A stretch of 64,000 nt of DNA from Stromatinia cepivora. Taxonomy: Eukaryota > Ascomycota > Leotiomycetes > Helotiales > Sclerotiniaceae. The position numbers and the translations under genes were made by a program. This document shows, in pieces, positions 26,490 to 36,599 of the stretch. Location of the stretch: the NCBI GenBank assembly GCA_014898415.1, contig RCTD01000020.1, forward strand, positions 930,001-994,000, written 5' to 3'. The notes beneath the pieces are model-generated. The model was not told the origin of the DNA, ran no database searches, and saw only the letters and a program-made list of their open reading frames with translations. The stretch's first letter is position 1. Each line of letters opens with the position of its first letter.

Positions 26490-26541
26490 GTATAAAAAAG
26501 TGGCCCAAAACAGGGGTGGCCCAAAAGTAGGGTACTAGACT
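26490..26541 (+). repeat. terminal repeat of a pogo-like element (P0), variant sequence
   Basis: The last 52 bp have the same layout as the P1 and P2 ends: two TGGCC boxes, AGGGGTGGCC, then AGGGTACTAGACT followed by TA. Here the boxes are followed by CAAAA instead of GGAA. It marks the right end of a DNA transposon whose left end I could not find. It is also the border between the AT-rich block and the host island. Confidence 0.65.
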
Positions 26542-26543
26542 TA

Positions 26544-27121
26544 CACCTTATTATTCAAAGTAGATTTGTTACATTACCCATTTACCTGCCCGCCCCCGTG
26601 ATAGGATAGCGCGTTTGGCTTGAATGAGTTTTGGGCGCATGTATTTCAGTGGAATTTCCATCGTTACCAGAGCCCTGATAATAAGCGAGGTTTGTCCTCG
26701 CGAAACTCGGAGAAATAATGAACTCAGATCTGATTGCTATTTTACGTAGGGGAAGTCAAGGATGATCATATATACTACATCCTACGCGTTCTAAAAGATT
26801 CATAGGATAGCTAAAAAGTGATAAAGTTTGAGAGGTGTGTGTGCTCCGTATTGAGGAGGGAGGGGGTCGCCCTTTCCTTAGGAACGAGATGAGAAGAAGT
26901 ATGAATGGAGTTGAGTTGAATGAACGGAGGGAAGGAAAGGAAAGGAAAGAACTATGATCTTTTTGAGGTATGTCGTAAGTTATCTCGCGCGTTTTCAATG
27001 CCTTTCTCTCTTTGTCATACATGAGGTACCAGATTCTGACGTCTAAAGTTCCAATTTCCAATTCCCAAACCAATTTCAATCAATTCAATCCAATCCAGTT
27101 CTTCCTTAGCCTTCTTCCAGG
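26544..27121. other. intergenic host DNA with an incomplete direct repeat
   Basis: No convincing gene. About 26,665-26,775 resembles 27,822-27,930, including GAAATAATGAACTCAGATCT versus GAAACAATGAACTCAGATCT and GGAAGTCAA about 35 bp later. The ORF that starts at this ATG closes after about 12 codons here but stays open in the second copy. A purine-rich stretch (GGAAAGGAAAGGAAAG) lies near 26,935. Confidence 0.5.
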
Positions 27122-27646
27122 ATGTATTCCTGGATATATACAGTTTGTGAAAACATTGTGGACTACTTTTGTGTGGTGTGTGACAAGGCACTCCTATTTT
27201 TCGCTCGCTGCGATGGCAATTTCTGGACTCATTTGAAAGGGCAGTGCACCAAAACTAAGGTCTTCTTTCTCCTCCTCCATCTGGGCCTTTTTTCAGTTTC
27301 CTGGTTGGCCACCAAGAAGTGGGGCCTTGGCACTGACCTGGTTCCGTCCCTGTTGGTTTGCCAGTCTCTTTCGTCGCTTCTGCTGGTTTTGGACCTTGTG
27401 TCGCTGTTCTCGGTTCACTTTCGTGATTGGACGACTTTCTTCGCCATATTCAATTCCCTCATTGCCATGCTTTGTCTCGTAACCATGATAAGTATAGACA
27501 ATGAGAAGAAGAGGAAGAACCCCGAATGGAAGGAAGGCACTGGAGAAAGAGTTTCTTTCATTCTGGCGTTTGTAGATGCATTATTGATTGTGGTTGTTAA
27601 TTTACAACTGCAAGCCACAAAATTCGATCTGCGATCAACCCGTTGA
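27122..27646 (+). CDS. small multi-pass membrane protein, unknown family
   Basis: 174 residues. After a Cys-containing N-terminus (several Cys in the first 45 residues) there are about four hydrophobic segments: roughly 46-64, 74-96, 104-125 and 146-161. A basic, Glu-rich loop (around 126-142, containing EKKRKNPEWKEG) separates the last two. Host-like base composition and a long open frame support a real gene. The ATG follows TTCCAG, so the annotated start could instead be the first Met after a splice acceptor, with an upstream exon in 26.9-27.1 kb. I do not recognise the family. Four short membrane spans and no signal peptide fit a small endomembrane protein. The frame runs to TGA at 27,644-27,646. 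Confidence 0.55.
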   Translation: MYSWIYTVCENIVDYFCVVCDKALLFFARCDGNFWTHLKGQCTKTKVFFLLLHLGLFSVSWLATKKWGLGTDLVPSLLVCQSLSSLLLVLDLVSLFSVHFRDWTTFFAIFNSLIAMLCLVTMISIDNEKKRKNPEWKEGTGERVSFILAFVDALLIVVVNLQLQATKFDLRSTR

Positions 27647-27874
27647 GCGGGATGACCTGGGAGTCGCATTCCGGCGCAGCTGCATGGTGCTGTTGTGGAA
27701 TTCGACCATGTTTGCACCGAGTTCCCACGGCCAAGGGACCGTTTCCCGAGCCCCTACCGAGTTCAACGTTCACGGTCGTTGTTTGGGTGTAAGTATTTGA
27801 GGGGACTGCCAATCATCACTAGACGGCTTCCCATAAGTTCGAGCTGGGAATTTCCTTGCGAACTCGAAGAAACA

Positions 27875-28267
27875 ATGAACTCAGATCTGGTCGACCCATT
27901 AGCTGCGTGGGAAGTCAAAGACGACCAGATCACCTCCTACCAATGGCAATTCAACCTCAATCAAAACCACGTGAAGATCTGCAAATCCTCATTACCAGAT
28001 TTCTTCGCCTGTAGGAGATTCTACGTTTGGATATCATCCTCATTCAGACATCCTTTGGATAATACCACCAATCAAATATCCTCACTTTGGAAAACACAAC
28101 TTATTCTAAAACCCGCTCATCCGCTTGTTCAAATATTCTCCTCAAAAATTATCCCCCAAGCAAATGCTTTGGGCAAAGTCGGGCACAAACAAATTCAGGC
28201 TCGAGATCTACCATCAACTTCATCTCAACGTCTGAATTCGAAGCTAAGCAATCAAAGCTTTGGATAG
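27875..28267 (+). CDS. hypothetical ORF starting MNSDL
   Basis: 131 residues from the internal ATG at 27,875; the same frame is open upstream to 27,695. I prefer the internal start because the sequence around it (AACAATGAACTCAGATCTG) is duplicated near 26,712, suggesting a conserved gene start. The first 20 residues are acidic (MNSDLVDPLAAWEVKDDQ). The rest is Ser/Asn/Gln-rich without a domain I know, and the end runs into a 66-bp tandem repeat. It could equally be a gene fragment or a chance frame in decayed host DNA. Confidence 0.3.
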   Translation: MNSDLVDPLAAWEVKDDQITSYQWQFNLNQNHVKICKSSLPDFFACRRFYVWISSSFRHPLDNTTNQISSLWKTQLILKPAHPLVQIFSSKIIPQANALGKVGHKQIQARDLPSTSSQRLNSKLSNQSFG

Positions 28268-28375
28268 ACCACCTTGCTTGGATTGTCATCTCAATTTTCA
28301 AATTCGAAATCAAACAATCAGAACTCTGAATCGACTAGCTTGCCCTGACCGTTGTCTCAAGATCTGCAATCAAAG
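28226..28375 (+). repeat. 66-bp tandem repeat, about 2.3 units
   Basis: Units start with CTCAA: one at about 28,226, the next at about 28,292, and a partial third at about 28,358. Shared core: AATTCGAARYNAARCAATCA followed by AGCTTGS / ACCTTGC near the end. A 66-bp period keeps the reading frame, and translation gives a 22-residue repeat (FEAKQSKLWIDHLAW / FEIKQSEL...), now with stops. It may be the tail of a decayed repeat protein. Confidence 0.55.
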
Positions 28376-28769
28376 TTATATGGTCAGTGCTCTTGACTTA
28401 TCGCCTTGTGAGAACATCTTTTCTATGTTCACACTCCGATTTGACATTAAAGTTCTCTTGTTTCGAGCTTATTTGCCTCATATTTGGGTAGCTGAACACT
28501 GTGACCCTACAATGGAACGCCCGTATTCGTGGCATATCATTTCCATGGAAATAATCAATGCATCGTTTATTTCTCTGTACAGAACTCGTTCAACTACTGC
28601 TCCACTCTCCATCACAGCATTTATTGAAATTCCCCTTTTCAGGAAATGCTTATTGGGGTACTCGTTAGAATTGGAATAATTTCTCCGTTGAAGAACAATT
28701 TTCATCATAATACTTTTTTTGATTGAATATTCCGCTCGCTCAAAGGTTTACTAGTTGGAATCTGAATGC

Positions 28770-29510
28770 CGTTCTCGTCAGAACACTCACTTCATTGGAA
28801 CACTCTCCGCATTGGAAAAAATTTCTTCCTTAGAATATTGGGGAGTTAGAACACACACTTCACTGCAACACTTCCCGTAATGGAACGTCATGGAATGGAA
28901 CACACACTTCACCAAAACGATCTCTTCATTAGAACTTCGTGGACTTGAAACCCTCACTACATTGCAACAGTCTCTGCGTTGATGTTTCATAGTATCGAAT
29001 GTTGAATTCACTGGAGCCCTATACTTTTATTGATTTGTTGGGGAATTGGGATACTCATTTTGTTGGAAACACTCTTTCCATTGAACCTTAATATCCTTTT
29101 CGTTGGAATACTCTCTTGATTTAAATGCGTTGCATTGAAAACTCTCTTCAGTGGGAGCTTATTGGTCGGAATTGAAACAGTTCCTCGTTACATCAACCGC
29201 TAGAATACTTCCTTCGCTCGACAACTGAAACCCAGAATACTCTCTGCATCAAGGCACTCGAGGACTTGACTTGAAGGCTCTCTTCGTTAGAACACCCTTT
29301 GAAGTAGGAATGATTTCTTCACCAGAAGATTCGCTGAAGTTATTTGAATGATTGAAATTGAAAAGATTTCTCGACAAGAACACTCAATAGAAACTTTGGG
29401 TACATCCATCTTTTGTGGAAATAGTTGCTGGTCATTGGAGTATCGTCTTCAGTAAAAGAATCTGTTCTGCGAAGAATTCTCTTTATTGCAACAGCATTTG
29501 TTGGAGAGCT
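28770..29510 (+). repeat. highly degenerate short-period repeat field
   Basis: The sequence is dominated by variants of TTGGAACACTCTCTTC spaced by about 15-25 bp: for example at 28,795, 28,848, 28,898, 29,060, 29,120 and 29,290. No frame is open across it. It looks like an old minisatellite that has drifted rather than a coding region. Weaker copies continue toward 29,700. Confidence 0.55.
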
Positions 29511-30299
29511 TTTTCTAGACAACGATTAATTGGATTAGTCTTCTTGTGGAAACATTGCATTCCAAATGGTTGCTCCCGTATATCCTCGGCTGAAAACTCA
29601 CTCACGGTGGTGATGTTCCCCTCCGTGAAATATTTTTCACCATTCGTTCACCATATTTGTTGGATGCCTTATTGTATTGGGATTCTCTCGCCATTGAGAC
29701 GAATATATATGTCCTATTCAGATGTTAACGGGTATTTGTCCGGTTGAGTATTTTAATGGACTTCATGTTCAGAAAATTTCTCGACATTCAAATCAAGGTC
29801 AGCATCCCATTCAAATATACTATCAGAACGACTTAAATATTGGAAGGTCAGAACATAGAGTTGAGGTTAACATAGCTTGAGAGCATCTAAGACTGCTGTC
29901 AAAAGAATCTTTTGAAAAGATTCGAAGGTCTGCCTTTATCCTCTTTGAAGTGGCTCTCCCACTAATTTCACCATGGTGATCATGAAGTCAAATGATCAAA
30001 ATGGGTGAGTGCATAGAGGCAATGAGTTAGCTATCCATCTAGCTTTTGCACTTTCGGCAACATGAAGCATCATCAAAATCAAACATATCAGATGACACTT
30101 TATTCGTTTGTGAAACCTGCGATGCCATAACACTTGGAACTTTGAAGATTTTCAGCCACCTTCTGACTTCCCACAAGAGAGGCTTCGATGTATTTTTAAT
30201 TATGCATGAATTCAAAAGGCAAGTACCGTATTCATATATTCAGCTTTAGTCAAGCTCACAGACCCAAGAGCAATCATAACAGTTTCAAGGTATTGGAGT
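29511..30299. other. host DNA with one zinc-finger-like peptide
   Basis: No complete gene seen. At about 30,105-30,170 the plus strand encodes a C-x2-C-x12-H-x4-H pattern (CETC ... HLLTSH), the spacing of a C2H2 finger, within a 67-residue open stretch (30,046-30,249). It lacks the usual Phe/Leu core spacing of strong fingers and has no neighbouring finger, so it may be a relic or chance. Confidence 0.3.
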
Positions 30300-31184
30300 T
30301 AAATCTAATACCCTACTTTCCGGCCACCCCTAATTCCGGCCACCTCAAAAAACCATCCCATTTTCAGCAATTTACTTTATTAAATCTTTAATAATTTAAG
30401 AATTATTTAATCAATTGATCTGAAATTTGAATATATTATTATTTATAAAATATCGTATTTATATACTGAAGATGATATTATTATAGTTTTTAATGCAATT
30501 GTAAATAGTATATTTATATATCGGATCGATTTAGAATGTAATGTTTTTTGTAATACATTTTAAAATCGAATTCAAAATAGATTCTTTTATAAAAAAGGAT
30601 ATTAATATATATAAAAGATAATTTTGATTGAAAAAAGGAGATTGATAGATTGAATATTAATATAAGAATTATTAAGTATTAGTTTTATATATCAGTAAAT
30701 AAAAGAAATGAATGAGAATTTTTTTAAAGTGAAAAAAGAAAATTTATTATTTAGAAAGAAATGAATAGACAATTTTTTGTATAGAAATCCTGAAATTAGA
30801 ATTAAAAGATAATATAGAATCGATTCTGCTTATATTTCGAATATAATTAATGAAATTATTAATAAGTGATTTGAAAAATTGTATTTGCTTAATATTAAAT
30901 ATATTAAATCCGGAAACAAATAGAATATAAATAAGATAGACATTATAAAAGGTTAAGATTTTAATAGATTAATAATAAAGAACTTTCAATAATGTTTTAT
31001 TCAAAAAAAAACAATTTGATTTAAAAGTTTAGATTTCCTTTATTGAATATATTTCAGTAATCAATAAAATCCTTTTTCTTTTTGTTATTTACAAAGATTC
31101 GAATATACAATAACAATAGTTCTTTATAGATTTCATTCTATATAAAGATTGAGACTTTACTATAATTGAAAATGAATAAATGAA

Positions 31185-31776
31185 TGTTGGAGGTCACGTA
31201 TTTGAAGGTGATAAATCTTATAATTGGGAAGTAGTGGCTCAGAGACTATAGTGGAATAAGCAAATATCAAGTTATAGTAGTAAAAGTTGAATGGTATAGT
31301 GATATTGTATATAATATTAGAGTACAGATTCTTAATCTTCAATATTGAGGGTATAGCCTTCCTATATGCCTCTCCCGAATTCTTTTATATATCAATGCTT
31401 TATTCTTATTCGTCAATTTGAATGAAGGTTTATCATTCCAATTATCTTGATTAGTATGATAAAGGTTCTTTATTTCGAATGGTCCTGATATTCGATTGAT
31501 TTAGGTTTCTTTATTCGAATATTCATGAATTCGATGGTTTCGTATATACTAGTGAATTCGTAGAGTTCGAATTCGTATTTGTATATTGAATGATTAAGCT
31601 GATTTGGTTGATTTAATTGACCAATTTGATCTAATTGGCCTAATTGATCATATTGATCATATTATTCTTATTATTCGGAATGAGTATATTCTATATATAT
31701 ATGAATATATATATATATAGGCCTTTATATTGTGAAGTGGTTAATGAGAGTTAATTATTATTCAATAACAACAACA
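31185..31776 (-). repeat. solo LTR of copia family C in P1, target duplication ATGAA
   Basis: 592 bp, minus orientation. Plus-strand left end TGTTGGAGGTCACGTATTTG, right end AACAACAACA. Flanked by ATGAA at 31,180-31,184 and 31,777-31,781. The half near 31,185 matches family C; the other half is unlike the other copies and contains TTGATC-type repeats near 31,640. Confidence 0.85.
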
Positions 31777-31954
31777 ATGAATAATAAAACAACCCTTAAA
31801 TAATTAAAAAAGATCTTTATACTTCAAATAATCCTTTCTTGATCGAAAAAAATTAAATTACTAATTTTGGATAATTATAAAAGTTATGAAATTATTGAAT
31901 TTATAATAGAATATTTTAAATATAATATATATCTTTTATTTTTATTATTATATA

Positions 31955-32598
31955 TGTTGTAATTTAATAAATATCATTTTAAACACTTAAGAATATTAAT
32001 TAAAAAAAGGAATTAATATTTTTAAGAAAAATATCTCTTTATAATAAAATAATAATATCTTAATAAATTTAGAAGAAATTTCATATTTTCTTTATATTCT
32101 TTAATATAAAATTCATAAATCATTATAAATCTTCAAATATTATATTCGAACTCATATAATACTATTAATACTATAATTATATGATTCGTACTACGATCAT
32201 ATGATATTATTCGTATTACGATCGAAATCATCGATACAGGGGTATTCAAATAAAGAAACCTAATTAATTGAATATCAAGGGTATTCGAATAAAGAAACTT
32301 TATGATATTAATCAAGATAATTGGAATCATGAATCGTTATTAAAATCGATGAATAAGAATAAGGTATTGATATATGAAAGAATTCGAAAAGGGTATATAG
32401 GAAGGTTATACTCTCAATATTGAAGGTTAAGAATCTGAATCCGAATATTATTCAGTATTATTAGTTGTATACAATACAATACCCTTATACAACTCTATAT
32501 TATTATTATAACTTCATAATTGCTTATTCCATTATAGTCTCCGAGTCACTACTTTCAAATTATAAGATTTATCACCTTCAAATACGTGACCTCCAATA
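31955..32598 (+). repeat. solo LTR of copia family C in P1, target duplication ATATA
   Basis: 644 bp from TGTTGTAATTTAATAAAT to ACGTGACCTCCAATA, flanked by ATATA (31,950-31,954 and 32,599-32,603). It splits the P1 transposase just upstream of the SLDLSIF motif. Its first 150 bp match 63,076-63,230 but not 25,238. Confidence 0.85.
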
Positions 32599-33374
32599 AT
32601 ATATATTATATATATTATAATCATTAGATTTATCGATATTCTTGTTTTTTAAAAACGAATATAGGTATTACCTCAATAAATTAAATTCTTTATTAGATTC
32701 TATATTAATTGGAAAGTATAATTTTCTTGAATATTATTAGAAAATAAGAATAAAAGATTTAATAATCTATAATATCAAAAAAGAATAAAAAACTTTAGAT
32801 TTATAATTTCAAAATTATATTAAGCCCTTTTTCAATAGATTATTATTTAAAAATAATAATAAAAAGATTATTCTTCAAAATATTTTTTCAAATGATAATT
32901 TTATACTTTAATGAAATAAGGAAGCATCTTTTATTGAATAGAAAACCCTTCAAAAAGTAAATAATATTCGGGAATATATTTATATTATAATTCGGGAAAA
33001 AGAAATTAATATTCCAATTCATCGATTACTTTTTCGAAAGATTTCAAAAGAATTTAATACTAAGGATTATATACTTATATTAACAAAATATCGAATAAAA
33101 CAATTGAAATATAAAATAAAATATATTAAATCTAAAAAAAGAAGGATAATTAAGACTAATCTGAATTCGAAATTTGTAGAAATTAACGCTATTCAAATTG
33201 AAATTGAGGATCGTCAAATTGATAAAGATGATTCTAATAATGATTATGAAACAGATTCTATAAACGATTATATTGAAATAGAATAGTTGTTGAATTATTC
33301 AGGTTTAAAATTTATATAATAGTTTTTTTGAGATGGCTGGAATTAGGGGTGGCTGGAAAGTGGGGTACGAGACT

Positions 33375-33774
33375 TGGTGGTATTCAATCACAGGGCTTTT
33401 CTTCCATCCAAAAGCCGCTCAAAATCTATTGGAAATACAGCTATTAGTACGTCTCGCTTGTTTGTGCTAAACCCTAACCTTAGCTGGAGTCCGTCACAGA
33501 GCTTAGGTCTACGCTACCAACGGGACAAGTCCCGTGATCACACACACTTGATTAGATTTTCAACTAACCTGATTATAAAAACCCCAGGGGTTACGTTATT
33601 TCTTACTTTACTCCTCGTTTTATCCATAACGATAACGATTATTACATTCATTCCAGCCACCAAAGCTACTGCAACAATTGTCAAGATTGCTTAGCTTGAA
33701 CTGATACAAATAAATAATCGTGTTTTAGATTTTGCACTTGGTCGGTATAGACCTCGAAAACGAACAGTGGAATT
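33375..33774. promoter_or_regulatory. upstream region of the 33,775 gene, adjoining P1
   Basis: 400 bp of host composition between the P1 end and the next gene. A 106-codon open frame (33,374-33,694) starts inside the P1 end and has a C-terminal hydrophobic stretch, but it has no recognisable features and begins in transposon sequence, so I do not call it a gene. P1 therefore sits immediately upstream of, or within, the promoter of the next gene. Confidence 0.4.
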
Positions 33775-34353
33775 ATGTCTATTAATTATGTTAATTGGAT
33801 GGCGGCTGCCGCGATCGGCTATGGCTTTGGACAATTTTTCGCCGGGTGGAATTTATGCATGATGTGGCAAGTTCCCAAGGCAGAGCGTCGGATGAGAGCA
33901 GAAGTACTTGGCGAACTACTGCAGACGGCTCCAAATAAAAGATCCGAGAGAATTCTGGATTTGTGCTTCTATGTTGTCTCTAATAAAGAAGAGAAAGAGG
34001 TGCTTGTTTTGCCTAACGAGGTTCTTCCTGAAATTTATCGGCATCTCGAGAAAAGAATTCGGAGGGAGGGAATGCTTGAGAGGGAGAGCAAATACTTCAA
34101 GGCATTGACTGAGATTGAGTTTTTACGCTATAGAAGGTCTGATGGCATTTGGGATTCTCATCATGTTACTGCGGAAGACACGAAATTTTGGGATATCCCG
34201 ACGGTGGAGCGTCCTATGGGATTCGAGAAGGAGATCGAGAGAGTTCAGAAGCGTATTGAGGAGTATAAGAATGGCAAGGAGGATGCTGATAAGGAACGGG
34301 TGGGAGAGGTATTGAGTGATTTCTCGCTTAGGCTGCGCAACGGGTACCCATAA
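33775..34353 (+). CDS. membrane-anchored hypothetical protein, C-terminus replaced by a MITE
   Basis: 192 residues in the present frame. Residues 9-30 (AAAAIGYGFGQFFAGWNLCM region) form one hydrophobic segment, followed by a charged, helix-rich body with many Lys/Arg/Glu and a predicted coiled stretch at about 148-180 (GFEKEIERVQKRIEEYKNG). The family is unknown to me. The ATG context (GGAATTATGTCT) is acceptable and no earlier in-frame Met is needed. From codon 185 on, the coding sequence is transposon DNA: a hAT-type MITE starts at 34,329 and supplies the last residues RLRNGYP and the stop. Host frame resumes after the MITE at 34,888 and stays open for 15 more codons to a TGA at 34,934-34,936, so the pre-insertion protein would have had 200 residues. 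Confidence 0.6.
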   Translation: MSINYVNWMAAAAIGYGFGQFFAGWNLCMMWQVPKAERRMRAEVLGELLQTAPNKRSERILDLCFYVVSNKEEKEVLVLPNEVLPEIYRHLEKRIRREGMLERESKYFKALTEIEFLRYRRSDGIWDSHHVTAEDTKFWDIPTVERPMGFEKEIERVQKRIEEYKNGKEDADKERVGEVLSDFSLRLRNGYP

Positions 34354-34879
34354 AGCGGGTAATGACCTTGATGAGTAATCCGCGGATTATCTGTAACGAA
34401 GCGGGTAATTCAAAATTTGGGATGAATAATCTATGGGGCGGATACAGATTATCCGTAAGTATTTATTTATTTGTATATTATATGATATTTTATAAAACTA
34501 ATATAATTTTATGATTAATATAAAAATTAATATAAATCTAAATTTGGATTATTTTTGAATTATAAAATGATTTGAGAATAACTTCAAATTTAAACGAAAA
34601 ATGGATAATCCATAGATAATCCATAGATTATTTATAAATAATTTATATATCCACAAATTATTTATAAATTATTTATATATCTACAGATTATCTATAAATA
34701 ATCTATTTATTTATAAATAAATAGGTTATCTACAAATAATCTATGAATTATTTATAATAAAACAGATAATTTTAAATCTGAATGGGTAATCTACAAAATG
34801 GATAGGACCTTTGATGAATATCCACAGGGCGGATTATCTGCGGATAACCTATAGGTACAGATAATTTTTGCGCAGCCTA
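34329..34879. mobile_element. hAT-type MITE with 8-bp target duplication TTCTCGCT
   Basis: 551 bp. Perfect 12-bp terminal inverted repeats (TAGGCTGCGCAA / TTGCGCAGCCTA), flanked by TTCTCGCT at 34,321-34,328 and 34,880-34,887; an 8-bp duplication is characteristic of the hAT superfamily. Near the ends are palindromic AATCCGCGGATTATC and GCGGATTATCTGCGGATAAC motifs, probably transposase-binding subterminal repeats. The interior is AT-rich with decayed copies of the same motif (GATAATCCATAGATAATCC). No coding capacity. RIP-like damage in the centre implies other copies exist in the genome. Confidence 0.92.
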
Positions 34880-34936
34880 TTCTCGCTTACGAGGATGGAG
34901 ATGGCGGGACATATCGACCTTGAAAAGGGACTTTGA

Positions 34937-36580
34937 ATGGAATGAGGATTTTATGAGACTAGGTTCATTATTGTGAAGATTGGTTGCTTAAGGAGAGTAA
35001 CATATATAAATTAATTTCTCGAAATTAGACCTATTCAATTTATCAAGTAGATTGGTAATAAGCAATTGTGAGTCAATGCATTGTATAAAAGTTTGAGTTT
35101 TGAAGATCGTGATCTATTCATTTGATGAGTTTTTCTAGTTGTACGTAATTCATGTTACTTTTGATGACGTCATGTAATGACAAAGATGTCGAAATACTTC
35201 GCATTTTAGGTGGGTATAGTTCAGGAATTTGGGCATAAGGTTAGTTTGAAGCTTGTTTCTATTGTAAGATGAAGATACCATTATCCCTAGGCTGAGATTT
35301 CTATAAGAGGGAGCAGATACTCAACTGATTATTTATATCTGCAGGAATGCCACCAGAACCCACAACGCAAGGTATTTCGGGCTGTGATAATGAAGTTATT
35401 ATTGTTAAGCTTGGATAGGGGTTTTCGGGGGATATAAAAGAATATCAGATCGCCGTCTTTAATAGTCCGGATTAAAGTCCAATAATAAGAGGCTTTTGAA
35501 AATTAGAATCGTTGAGAAGATTCAAATGATATGGAGTGTTCAAACCCGAGCGAAATATTTGAATCGTAATTTAAATTGTTGAATTCACTCCGAATATTGA
35601 TTTGTTTTCAGATATTGAATCTCACATATGCATCTAGTCTGCTAATCGAGACTTTTAGATACTCTGTATAAGATATCGTTTGATTTACACTCTACATTAT
35701 ATGTATCAAACTTACAAATATATAATTTCTTTTACATATTCATCGAAATATTTCAAATACACAAAGATTGATATAATAATTAATCGAAATATTGTTCCCA
35801 TAGGGTTCCATAACAGCTATCCTTTTTTCCCCTTCTGTTGTAATTTTAGACTCTATCCGAAAATGCTAATCATTGCTTCACACATAGATATATGAAGCAT
35901 AGCGTCTGAAGTGCGGTTCTCTTTAGTAGGATATGAAATGAAACAAAATATTAAAAAGAATTCGAAAATGGAAATAGAATTGAACTTCATAAATTCCCAT
36001 AGACTCAGGATTAATTTTCCCTCTCGCTGGCTGGTTCCGTTTTAGTCTCCGGCGTGAGCAACTGCTGCTTTAACCTGAGCTGAGGGTGAGCATCCCTGAG
36101 CCGAGGGTGAGGGAACCCATTTTGGCCTCCTGTGTGCCCCGGGTTTCCTTACCGAACTTTGCCCGGGAATCCGCCTCTGCTCCCTTGCAAGGTTCCCTGC
36201 CGGAGCAGATTTTGGATCCCTCTCGTGAAAGAGCACGTGACTAGTGATTCAGCCTCACAATTTACCGAACAACCCCAATTCAACATCAACGTCTATTTGC
36301 TGAGCAATTGTCTAACCCATTTTATTATAAGAACTCGCACTTACACACTGCTCCGCTATGAACGTTTCTGTATAGTTGTTAAAGAAGGCACAAGTGGTCA
36401 CACTACGAATCTTGAGGTTTGGAACTCCCTCTACGCAGTCTACGATTATGTAAGTCAAGATAACATCCTCCTAGCAATAAGTTACACTAAATAAGGGAAT
36501 TTCGGTGCTTCCGTGTGGCAGGGTCGGGTTGCGCAACTCGGCATGTCGCCGTAGCTGTATCAAGAGGGGATTCCGACGGC
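34937..36580. other. intergenic host DNA
   Basis: About 1.6 kb with no gene I can support. A GC-rich patch at about 36,040-36,240 includes two similar CTGAGC..AGGGTGAG segments and a CACGTG at 36,234-36,239. A 120-codon open frame (36,132-36,494) has unremarkable composition and no motif; it may be a degraded transposon or untranslated sequence. Confidence 0.4.
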
Positions 36581-36599
36581 TAGTGTGCTTTCGTGAGCA

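Larger units (their letters stand above)
30360..33286 (+). pseudogene. P1 transposase remnant (DDE_1/pogo type), interrupted
   Basis: Recognisable pieces: a catalytic-core segment at about 31,865-31,954 (LDNYKSYEIIEFI ... YNIYLLFLLLY, family pattern DxHxSHxxxEF...xxxLPPHxSH). It is broken by an LTR and resumes at 32,604 with SLDLSIF...FKNEYRYYLNKL (family: QPLDxxxFxxLKxxY). The C-terminal tail at 33,104-33,286 is open for 60 residues: basic (KSKKRRIIKTN), then acidic (DDSNNDYETDSINDYIEIE), ending in a natural stop. The same tail occurs in P2 on the minus strand near 43,600. Confidence 0.75.
30302..33374 (+). mobile_element. P1, pogo/Fot1-like (Tc1/mariner) DNA transposon with two nested solo LTRs
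   Basis: Ends are inverted: left AATCTAATACCCTACTTTCC, right GGGGTGGCTGGAAAGTGGGG then TACGAGACT. Left target TA is at 30,300-30,301; the right TA appears mutated to TG. Removing the two solo LTRs and their duplicated 5-mers leaves 1,827 bp, a normal size for Fot1-like elements. The interior is RIP-mutated and the terminal 50 bp are not. The transposase runs on the plus strand. Confidence 0.85.

Noticed and set aside
33374..33694. 106-codon open frame as a gene upstream of 33,775
   Set aside because: Its start lies at the P1 end and it has no recognised features or splice signals; probably promoter sequence.
36132..36494. 120-codon open frame as a gene
   Set aside because: Composition and context are unremarkable, no domain, and it sits in a GC-rich repeat-like patch; not supported.
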